A DNA stretch of 64,000 bases from Bemisia tabaci. Lineage: Eukaryota > Arthropoda > Insecta > Hemiptera > Aleyrodidae. The stretch lies in NCBI RefSeq assembly GCF_918797505.1, contig NC_092800.1, positions 45,563,864 through 45,627,863 of the forward strand. The letters run 5' to 3'. The notes under the pieces are model-generated. The model saw only the letters and a program-made list of their open reading frames with translations. It had not been told where the DNA came from and did not search any database. The translations under genes were made by a program, and so were the position numbers. Shown one piece after another: positions 22,901 to 34,900 of the stretch (the stretch's first letter is position 1; each line of letters begins with the position of its first letter).

Positions 22901-25900
22901 ATCCAATTTTTCGTATAGTTGTGTCGACTTTTGATTTACAGCACCGACAGTTACCTTGTATACAAGGACAGTTACCAGTACCTTGTTTTTATTCCGATGC
23001 AACGAATTTCCTTCATTTGCAAGAAAACATGTACAGAAAAATATACCCCAAACGTTGCGCATCAGTTTCTGATTTAACTTTTCCATAAGAAGTGCAGTTT
23101 CCATGGCGAGTTCACACGCTGTAAATGGGAGGTACAAATATTAGTCAGTGTCTAAAGTTCGTACACGGAAAAAAAGTACCCTGGTAAAAATTGGCGGTAG
23201 AATCTGTGTTCCAAAATACCATAGACCTACAGCCGGCTATAAGATTTCCAATAGCCTCTATAGCCGGCTACACAATTTCTTATAGCCTTTTATAGCCGAT
23301 GGCGATTAAGGAACAGCCTGGCGATAAAGTGTATGCTAAACGTTACTAATTACGGATGCTAGGACTTAGTGAGTTTTTGGACTCCCACTCTCTTTTGGGG
23401 ACGCAGTATCTTGATTTAATTTGCGAGGAAAGCTCCGTACTTTTGAAGGATGCCTGCCATTCCTAATATGTCGGAGCGCCTTCAATTTCGTATGATACTG
23501 TGCAATACCTCCGGTGTGAAAAAGTTGCTTCAAGCGCCGCGGTACGCTGCGGCGCGGCGCGGCGGGCGGGCAGCCAGCGCTGAACGCGCATTGGCGCCTA
23601 CAAACCTAACAGGATACTTCACGCATCGCGCAATGCGTGAAGTATCCCTGTTAGGTTTGTAGGCGCCAGTGCGCCGCCGCTCCGCTTTGTGTTGGGCTCT
23701 AATATTTAATTTCGCGGAGTCAGCGTTTTTCAACTCATGACTTTGAAATGTTTGCACACTCTGTATGGATTATTCTCATTTTAATTGATGAAAAAAAATA
23801 TGTATTAAAGGAAAATATAGTGTGCGTTTTGTAAATATTCAGGTGATTCCGTACAAACTTAAGGATTTACAAAGCAAAAGAGTTTCTACACAATTTCTCA
23901 TAGTCTTTTAAAGCCGATGGCGAAAAAGCAACAGCCAGGTGATAAAGTGTAAAGCCCGGCGATAGGAACTATAGCCCGGCTGTATAATTTTTTATCGCTT
24001 CGTGTAGCCCGGCCGTATGATTTTTTCCACTTTCTACAGCCAGCTATATGATTTTCTACCGCCCTCTTCAGTCGGCTATAAGAACTCCTATGGTATTTTG
24101 AAACGCAGCTCCTATCGCCAATTTTTACCAGGGTATCCAACTATACACCTAGCTGATTATAGCGTCAGACATTAGAGAGTTGCACAAGCTAGAGGTATGA
24201 TCAAGTCAGCTGAAAGTGTGGTTGGATCAACCATACCTATCTAGCTGGTGCCCTACTGGTCAGCATAAGTGTGGTTGGATTAACTATACCGCTGGCTGGT
24301 GCCTTTACACTTCCAGCTAGTGCAACCACTCTTATGGCTGGCGCCAAAATCCGCTAGGAGTGTAGTTGAGATGGTGATACCTTTTTTTTCTGTGTAACAG
24401 TAAATTTGCGAATTACTTTCATATCTAAATTTGCACCTCTATTTAAATAGTTCAGACACATTCATAATTTGACTGCATTTTTTGTGAAATTAGGAAGTAC
24501 ACTTAATTTCTAGCTCACTTTAAAACAGCATATGTGCCTCACGGGCCCCTATGCAGGCAGGTGCTTTCATGGATAAGTATGAAATTGTAGTCGTTTCTTT
24601 ATTGCAAAATTTAGTCCAATTGTTGAATCCCCGTCTTCAATAAGTATGGAAAATCCCGCATGATGCGCAATGAGGAATGTGTAATCGTCCTGTTTAGCAT
24701 ATAACTCCACATACTTTCCCATTTTTTGTGCTGGTCTGAAAAGCTTGGTTGACTCAAAACAGGAGTGATCATTGAAATTCAGCAACCCTATATTTCTTCA
24801 TTTTAAACTTTAGTAAAATATCGATTCTAAGGGAGATGGCCTGTGGAAAAAAAATCGTATGCTGCTTTCTGTCATGAGAAAATTGACTAAGTTGACAATG
24901 TTGCTTTTAAAATGAGCCAGAAATAATAGTTCTCAAATGTCATTTAAATGTATATTAAACCAATAGAGAATTTGCAGGTGTCTGAAATTTGATGAATTTC
25001 GTGTTTGAGTGGAAACTACTGAGTGAACTAAACACGAGGATACCCTTGATTCATGAATTAAACAATTATTTGAGAAGATATGACAAAATGATCTAATTTG
25101 CTAAAATATGTGTGTTTAAATGGGGAACGCCGCCAGATGACGTCACTAAGCGGTGCATTTTCTCACTTTTAAGTCTATTTTTAACCTATTTCACATAGCA
25201 GAAAAAAATTATGAAAAATACCGTGAAACCAGCTTTCTAAGCACTTTCAGATGAAGCAATAAAAAGTTTGCATGCAAATTCTCCATTATTTGAATAAGTG
25301 AGACCAACGCGGTGGTATCTATCTCTCAGAACTTGCTGAAAACGAGGAAAACCAGGGAGTCTTATCTCGGATTTCGCACGTCTTTTCGTGTCACCGTTCA
25401 AATCAGATTCTTTCTCTCTCCCACTTTTCTCCTTTCACTTTCAGATGAAGCAATAAAAAATCCGCATGCAATTTTAAATTTAAATTAAGTTTAATTTGAA
25501 ATTTGATGATTCCAGTTCAAGCCCAACGGGAGTTCCACGCGGCGAAACTGCGCGGCGATGCCATCCAGGAACTGAGTCCGACGACGCGAGGCGCCCGCGG
25601 CGACGCGACCACACGCACGACGACGACGACGCCCACGCCGGCGGCGGCGCCCACGACGCCCACGACGACGGCGAGCCCGTCGACGGCCCCCGCGGCGCCC
25701 ACCACCGCGCGAGCGCCGCCCAGCGAGGCGCCCACGACCCGGCTCACCACGGCGGCGCCCACGACAACGACGCCCACGACGACGACCTCGACGACGACGA
25801 CGCAACGACCCACGAGCGCGTCGACCGAGTCCGAGCTCGAGAACATGATCCTCGTCACCACGACGCCCACTGAGGCGCCTACTGAGGCGCCCACTGAGCC

Positions 25901-28900
25901 CACCTCCACCGCCTCCACACTACCGCCTCGTAAGTCACGTTTTCAACGTCGAAGCTTAGAATTCAAGGGGCCTGGAGGACAAGGCACATAATTGGAATTC
26001 GGAGTGTAGCCGAGTGCTAGAAATAATGTAAACTTTCTTTAAAAAACTTAAATTTTATTCACAAACTTAGACTGAAGCTTTTCGATGCGAACGCTTCATC
26101 GTCAGGATCACAAAATCGATATCACAAAGGTCACAATTTAAATTTCAAACAAGGTAACAGATTTCATTGATGGTAACAATTGATAACAAGCTATTAGATC
26201 AAATGGTTCAAGTTATTGGATCAATTAATTTGATGTAATAGCTTGTTATCAATTGTTACCATCAATGAAATCCGTTAAGTACCTTGTTTGAAACTTAAAT
26301 TATGGCCTTTTTGATATCGATTTTGTGACCCTGACGATGAAGCGTTCGCTTCGAAAAGCTTCGGTCTAAGTTTGTTAATAAAATGTAAGTTTTTTAAAAA
26401 AAATTTACATTATTTCTAGCACCCGGCTACACTCCAAATTCCAATATATTCAGTGCTACTACTTTCAGACATTGCATTACAATGTTCGCTGATTTTGAAG
26501 GCACATAAGTGCAGTTTTTGCTAAGTGGATGGCATTTAGCAAAAAGGGACTAGAGCGATTATGGCGTTTCCAAAAGAGTGCAACGTTCTCTTTCCTGTTA
26601 AAAGGACTCCATATATGACCAATATTCAAATTCACACAATTATTTTCCTTTAAAATGACAATTTTTTTGTGGAAAGCGAAAAAAATATTTGCTTTTCTGA
26701 GAGATCCTTTGAATACCTATGGAGAAGCAACGTTTTTAGCACACTGTAACCGCGCTGGTTCTTTTTCACCAAATGGGATCCAATTAGAGAGATACGTTTT
26801 TCAAGTTTCAAAGTGGGCTGGTAAACAAGTTATTCAAAATGAACAATAATTAAACCTTAGCATCATGCACGAGAAAAGGAGAAGAAACTTGCTCGAATTT
26901 AATGGAAATTGAATTTAGGAATTTATAAAATGAGAGCCATGGGCCATGAAATATTTTTGAATTCTCATTGCTGTTTTTGAAGAAAGGATAGTTTTAAGAG
27001 TTGTTATTTGGCCGTCGAAGAGTTTCAGCAGCGATAAAATGAAGTCTGCATCGATTCTATCGAAAATTTCACCAAGATCATACATTATTTGATTGAGTGT
27101 GGACCATAAAACACACACCTGCTTTGTAACACTGTAAAAGTATCGTTGTAAATTTTGTAATCACGATTTTAACCTCACAAGAAAGAACGATCTTACAACA
27201 TAATTATCGGTTTTTTTGTTGTTGATTTTTAGGATATTGCGTTGTTCAAAGACCTCCACAGAAGGATCAGTATATTCCAGAAGGAGAAGGCAAAAGAGTA
27301 AGTACTTAATGGAATTTTTATTGCTTATGTTCTTGTTTTATCGTCCTCGGGAAAACGGATCTTAGTCATTTTTTTTTTTTTTTTTTTTTTTTTTTATATC
27401 AGGGACACTCCCCTTCTATCTTTATTATCGTATTTAAATATTACATATATTACATAAGATAAGTATATAACATAAGATAAGTAAGTATTGTTAAAGATAT
27501 TTAGGCATATAAATAACAACTTAATTACTTGATATACGATAAAAGGACGGCAAATATCAAGGATATATCCATCGCCCAGTGATCTTAGTCATGGACGTAC
27601 AATTTTCAAAAGAGCAACGTTCGTGTAGTCAGGTCGAAAAATTTGATTTTAAGATCTCGACAAAAATGTCACCCCAGTTCTCTAAAAAACTAACTTGCAA
27701 GCGTTCAGTTCATCATTTTGACAATATCAAACGTAAAGTCGCACATTCCTACGACAGCATCGTACCGAAAGACAGCATATCAGAATTTCAATTAGCTATT
27801 TTTTAAACCACGTTCTTTGAGTTTAAAATTTTAAACCGCCAAAACTTCAATATGATCCCACATTTTTGCGCGTTTTTTTGTCGTAAATGTTTTGTAGAAC
27901 ATTCCACTATGGGCAGACATCCTCTGACTAGGATTCTTTGTACTCGAATGTTCTGCTTAGAAGAAACCCTCGTCATCCATCCAGGCCAGGGTTGCAATCT
28001 TTCATGAAAAATAAAATCTTAAAATTTCTCGTGAAATATTCCATGAAATTTCAGAAAAGCATGGCAAACATTTAATTTTTGTTTTTCGAAATTAAATGCA
28101 AAATTAAATGAAAGGCGACTGGTTATTGCTTTTTGATTTTTTGAGTGCGTGTTGCATACCCAGCCCCTGAGAATATGTTTCACGTTTTTCATATTTTTCA
28201 CAACATTGTGAAAATTGATGAAATATTTCACGTAAATTTTCAATATTTCAGATCTTTCATTTCACCCGTGCAACCCTGATCCAGGCTGAATCTCGTAAAA
28301 ACCCGGAAATAGTAAAAATGATTAGTATTTTCATTTTTGATCTACAAATATTTCAACTCGAGAATGTCAATGTAAAATCATCGAGAAAATGAAGGTGCAT
28401 TATTTTTTGATACAATAACACCTAGTTACAGCTTTATTCACCGGAAGGAAGTACGTTTTTCGTGTCGTATATCCAAAGAAAGGAGGAGGCTCTAGCTGTG
28501 TAAATACCTGCATGTTGTATAGTCATGTTCGATAGCTATCCCTGTTGCCCGTTCAAAAATTGAAGGCGCACTTACTCATTTTACATAACCACGCTGCCGT
28601 GCTAAGGAAAAACGCCTTATGAACATTCGAGAGTTGCCAAATTTCCTTTGATAGAATGTTTATTTTTTAGGAAAGCTATGAATATTTTCCCTCGAAATTT
28701 TCAGGACTTTCCGGTGAAATTGCGAAAAAAAGTATCTGAAAAATTTGAGAAAAAATACTCATAAGTTTATCGTAAAATTCGTGTTTTATCGGAGGAAATT
28801 TGGCAACGCCTGAGGCTCATACGGCGTTTTTTCTTAGCACGGCAGTACGGCAGCGATGCGTTCAGAGTATCCACGGCGGATCCGGAACGAAAAAAGACTG

Positions 28901-31900
28901 TCGTGTCCGATTGACGGACGCACCACTCGAGGCTCTGTCGCGTTGAGTAAGAACCATTTAACTTCAATTAGAATTCAAGGCGCATACGTGGTTTTCTCGA
29001 GGACGAAGGCAGGGCTCTCCAGTGCACTCGAAGTTCAAGTCGAAACGACCGCGTCCGCGAAGGCTCGAAACGTCCGGGGAAAAAAAGGAGGTGCAACCCT
29101 TTCGAATTCGCCGTTGAGTACTCGCAATCATGAAAATGAAAAAGGAAGTTGGGTTTCTCCGTGAATTATTAAAATGTACATCCGAGCGTTGAATTATTCC
29201 AGTTGCCACGATGCCACACATCCGTCAAGAGAATTTTCCACAAAAGTCCACAAATTAGTGACGAATAATGAGGCATTCCCCATATAGATTTTTTTTTTTA
29301 AACACAGTGGAAAAAAACACATTGCATCTAGAGTCCAGACTCTTAACAACATCGACAAGAAAAAGTACTCTTGATTCAATCAGAATCTAGCTTAAATCAT
29401 GAACGAAGCCTCTTAATTTAAGCGGGATACGTTTTAATTCAAGCAAAAATCCGATTGAATCAAGAGTATTTTTTCTTGTCAATGTTATCAAGAGTTTGGA
29501 CTCTAGATCCAATGTGTTTTTTTTCCAGTGCATAAGAAGAGTTTCCACAACGCTATCTTGTGCCGCTAATTTTCCACAACTGTATCCGTCATTTAACGGG
29601 AATCGATGGACTAAGGATGGTAATTATTGTTTTAAGACCAGAATTTCGAGGATTTTTTCGATAAAAAGTTCGCTAAGCGTAACGTTTAAGTTCCTTTACA
29701 ATGGAAGCTTGTAAATACAATCTTTACAACACAAGGTGTTACGTGGAATGCTTTGAACTTTGATCAACCGTATTAATCTCAGCGTTTAGAAACAAAGGTA
29801 CCTCATTGCTGAAAAATTAGCACAAATTAGCACAATGGATAGAGAAGTGTTTTAAGAACACATCCTCTCTATATTATAAAATTCTTAATAAATCTAATCT
29901 GATGTGCTAAGGAAGGAATCTGTGTTACCTTTCAGACGTTCCAAAATTTCCTTCGATAAAATAAGAATTTTCAAGGTAAATAATTTATATTCAATTTGAA
30001 TATTTAACAGAGTTGCATTTACAATGCATTTATATCATCTAAAAATGTCTATGATACATATTCACAGCCGTGCTTTGAAATACATATTTTATCGCGTAAA
30101 ATTTGGCATCTTTGGAATGTTTAAATAACATTCGCTCTTCGAACATGCAGCATGAGCCTACGGGTCGTCCTAAAAAAAAGCCATAGATCCGCATTCCATA
30201 GATAAATAGAGATTAGATTCGCATTTCCGCATCCGCATTCGCGATTTCCATAGATCGCACCATACTTTAAAATCTCATGGAATTATTTAGCAAAACTTCA
30301 ACCAACCAAACAAATTTCAATAGGACGTATTTATGCTAAAAGGAACTGTGTGGAAATGGAAAGATGGGGTGTGTTCGTGTTCGTGGAAGCAGGATAAGAA
30401 ACAATGTAAAAGTGGATGTAGTTCCTTTTGAGAAAATGGAAAAGCGAGATGGGACATGAAATCAAAAGGAACTAAGCGCTAACTCGTGAGCCGTGGGCAT
30501 GTGACAAGAGCCTTGTGGACAGGGCTCATGAGTTGAAGACCGCCTTCCCGATCGTCGTTTCTCTCGTCGTCGCCGCTGACGTCACTGGTGCTTTATATTT
30601 CCCATTCATTCTTACGGCCCTCAACTAACGAGCACACCCCATCTTTCCACTTGCACATAGTTCCATTTAGCATAAATACGTCCAATTTAGAAAAGGGGTT
30701 CCATTTTGAACGGTTAGTTCCGTATCCTGTGATCGATCATTGCTGATTGATCATTGCCTCTTTTGTAATAAGAGTTTCGCAACAATGCGCCAAGCGATAC
30801 GCATTTGACTCTCAAAGGGCTGAAACCCAGTCCCGACGTCACGATCGGGATCAGAGAGCGCGGTAGGGGGTGGTGGGGGGAGGGGATTCAAAAGGGGAGC
30901 AGAAAAAGATATCAAAATTTAAAAGAGGAGCATTTGACGTAGCATCGGCCGGGAGCTGGCTCGGACGGGTAAACGTCGTTTTTCCCCGCCCCTTGGAGAT
31001 CGTCGGAACACTCGAAAGCGAATGGCATTGCTGTCGGATTTAGCTGTAAATCGATTTTCCCATGCATAACTCAATGTTAAGTACTCAATTTTATAGGACG
31101 ACCCGACGTTCTTGTCAAACAGTCGGAAACGCGAGTCCCGGCGTACAATGGGGTATTTTACTGGGTTATTTGGGTATCTGTTCTGCCGTGCTAAGGAGAA
31201 ACGCCGTATGAACCTTCAGACGCTGTCACCTTTCCTTCCATAAAAACCTAATTTACCAAGAAAATCGTTCGTATTTTTCTTCAATTTTTTCGGACCATTT
31301 GTTCGCAACTTTATTTAAAACGTCTGAAAATTTCAAGGAAAAATACGCATAATTTTCTTAAAAAATACATGTTTTACCCGCAGCAATTGACAAGTAGCGA
31401 ATGTTCATACGGCGTTCTTCCTTTGCACGGCAGTCTTGAAACCTATTCAATGGCTGAAACTGCGCACTTTCACGAATCATACATCATGGGTAGTTTTCCT
31501 GACGAAGAAACGTATCTTCTCTATCTCAAAGCCGCAAAATATACTTCAAGAATGAGTTTTCTCCCGCAAGAACGGCAGAGCATTGGCTACCTAAAGTTTT
31601 GCTCCTTTTTCACGATAACCTTTGAAAAAATCCGTGAAATTTCCAATAAAAATTAGTTGATCATTCATTTTCACCGATATCGTCAGTTTGGCGATGTCAG
31701 AGACATAAGACCTTCCACTGGCTTCTTGGCGACAGGTGGAAGTTTTTACTTTTGGGGAATGAACACTTCCTCGTGGACAATTATTAGGTGGGAGCACTAG
31801 TCATTACCCTTTTTTCAGCTGTTGGTATACCTACTAGGTGAATGATGAGCTTCGGATTACGTCATGAGCCAAACACATTTCCCAAACCTCGGTTCGTTTA

Positions 31901-34900
31901 CGAAACGAAATCCTCAAAACGTTCTTAAGCATCCACCTAGTAGTTAGGTCAACAGTTGAATCTAGGAGTCTCGAAAGTAAAAGCTTCGACCATTGCCAAG
32001 ATACCAGTGGAGGTCCTCTTATTTCTGTGTGGTATTGTCCCTTAGCCCTTGTTATGTGTAAAGGAAAACTAACGGCACATACCTTGTTCCTAACCCGAGT
32101 CAGAAATTTTAGTCTCTACAGTTGGAAAATGTAGTCCATTTCTCCGTCTGACATCCACGCCGGAGAGCCTGAGTCAGCTTTTGAGACGAACCAGCCCAGT
32201 GCGCGACGAGAGAAGGGCGGGTATAAAATCTATTACGGAGACCGTTGCGATGCGTCCCTGATAAGAGGGATCCCTCGTCTCGATTTGAATTTGTAGCCCG
32301 CTCAAATAACCGAGGCAAAACATCCGCCTTTATTTCATAATTCGCCTTCCATCAACAGAATTTTAAGGACCCTCTCCAGCCCCTCCCCCCATTCGCCCGC
32401 TCACAAACATCTTCTTTGGGGTAGGCATTTTTTTACAGTGGGCTCAATCGTCATTCCGTCGCTTCTCTAACGTAAAGGCGTAGCTCTATATCTGCATGAG
32501 CCCCAGAGATCATATAGTTATACAGAGGACAGGGCTCATCAGGATTTTGAGGTGCGCCTTCATGCCAGAAGAGTGACGATTTTAGCGTTTTTACGTCTTG
32601 TTAATAATCAGGGTTTGACTTGAATTACCGGCAAATGAAGGCTTTCGTTCGTACGGTCTAGAATCTTTAGTCTCTTTTGCTCATTTGAAGTGAACCCTTG
32701 TTTCAGAGCAGTTTATGAACCAGTTTTATTTGTTTCTATTTTTTTGGGGGGGGGGGGGATTCCTCAGTGTATCGATGCCCTATAGCGAAACCACGTTTCT
32801 CTATTGAGGTGTCTCACAATTTTTGTCCCTTTTTTTGTCGTTTTTGCTTTTTTTATTTTTGTTTGTTTATTTTTGTTTTGAAGAGAAACAAGCCAACTTT
32901 TTGTTCGAAATTTATACAAAAAATCTGCTAACACGCAGGAGAAAATTCAAGGGCGTTTTCAAGAAACTACTTAGACCAGCTCTCTCCACCCCTCAAAAAA
33001 AAATAATAAATTATGATAGCAAGTCTTCGGTGTCCCAAACGGAGATACGAGGTTTCGCAATTTGGCCATCGAAATGGTGCGGCGGGCGGCTGATCAGCGG
33101 GCCCCGCTTGGCGCCTACAAACCTAAGTGGATACTTCAAGCGTTGCGCAGTATTGCGCAATGCGTGTGGTATCCCTGTAGGTTTCTATACATCGCTAATG
33201 TCAAACTGAGCTGCAGGCAAAGTGAGCAGTACGGGAAAATGAGTGGCGATGTTGCAAGTTGGCAGCATTGTTTGTCCTCCTTTTAAATATGTTTAAAATA
33301 TTGATTCTATTGATTTTGTGTCTCGATTGTACTACATACGTATAAATTGAGGAGAAACAGTTCCTTCAACTTTCAAAAATCGCCACTGAGGCAAATGTAG
33401 GGAGAAACGGGATAAATTAGGGGAGCTACAATTGCTTTCTTTCTTTCTATTCCCTAAATTTTTTGTAAGCACAATTAAGGAAGGAATTTTGGCTTGATCA
33501 AAGTGACAGCTTCTCGCGATTTCGCAAGAAAAGTTTGCTATTCTGCGAGAAAGTTTACGACCACCATTGTGAGCGGAAATCTCGTGGATTTTGCGGCAGA
33601 ATTCGTCATTTTTATCTTTTCGGGGGCAATTTCAAATCTTTTAATATAATATCAACCTAATTCTTGAAGAAATGTTTTCTTCGTCACGTTAAAAGCTTTC
33701 AAGTATGCTTGAAATAATACGTTTTTCAGCAGAGAACTTTCACTCTCCTTACATACTTTAAGCGTCTGAAAATATTAGCTACTTTTTAAACAGCATATAT
33801 TTTTATTTGTTGCTACATTTCCTGCACGGAAATGAGGGAAAGTTATTAGGATAGCAAATCTCAAGATTGTAGATTTTTTTTATTATTTTTTGTTTCATTT
33901 CTTAAGCACCACTGAAAATAAGTTTAAAATAGAAAAGTACCTTTTCTTTTGGCGGATGCGAAAAATCGTTGATCATTACAGTTTTAGAGCACGAATTTCA
34001 CCTTGTGAAAGTCCCATTTATTTTTTCCTTTCAATGTGAGGAACAGACAAGTATTTCCTGACCCTAAATAATAAACTATAATAAACGTTATGCACTTTTA
34101 ATTAATAAACTTTTTACATGAATCAATGATGCTTGCCTTATCAACGTATTGTGTTGGAGTTAACTGCTTGTTTTTTATTCTGTATGAACTATCCACACAT
34201 TACTTACTGTTCATTCTAATTATCTCAAAAAAATGACGAGATACTTTCGAACGTTGAAATCGGGGTGCGTTTTATGTGATTCTCTTCGTCGATTCTAATG
34301 GTAACGCCGGGCTTGGATAAAACTAATAATACTCCGAGGGTATCAAAGTTGCATATGCGGTAAAGTGAAGGAGTTCTGACTTTCCTTACGCAAGCAGAAG
34401 CGCAGTTGATATGGAATCGAGGCTCGTAACGCCTGGCTTGGATACAACTAATAATGCTGTATGGACTTGCGTGTTGCATATCCAGTGAAATGAAGGAATC
34501 CTGGCTTTCTTACTAATTGCAGCGCAATTGAAGCTGTGTAAAATTGAAGCAAAGCCAGGTGAACATCGGTATGTATCTCGATCACAGCGTTTCAAACTAT
34601 CCGCGTTAACATCAATTTCTGTTAGCAAATCAATACACGAGTCGGTCCAAAATTTCTAGAGAGAATGCTTGAAATGATTGCACACAATGACAAAAATTGT
34701 GCTTTGACGATGATTATCAGTCATCCTCCTAAAATGTGAAAAGTGACAAAAAAGGATGGAAAAAGAGGAAAGAAAAGAAAAAAGAGGAAAGAGAAAAAAA
34801 GAGAAAAGAGGATCAAATTAAGAAGGACAAAATAGGAAAAAGAGGAAATGGAAGTGATTATCATTCATCATGTATTTTTTCCGTCTTTTTTTCAACCTTT

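Noticed and set aside
25491..25918. Arg/Gly-rich and Val-rich - strand frames, and a His/Asp-rich + strand frame
   Set aside because: They are shadows of the triplet-repeat stalk exon. Only one frame joins the neighbouring exons in phase.
28856..29164. 102-codon + strand frame after a MITE
   Set aside because: Basic and Ser/Thr-rich composition, mirrored by an antisense frame, with no acceptor or donor that keeps phase with the receptor gene.
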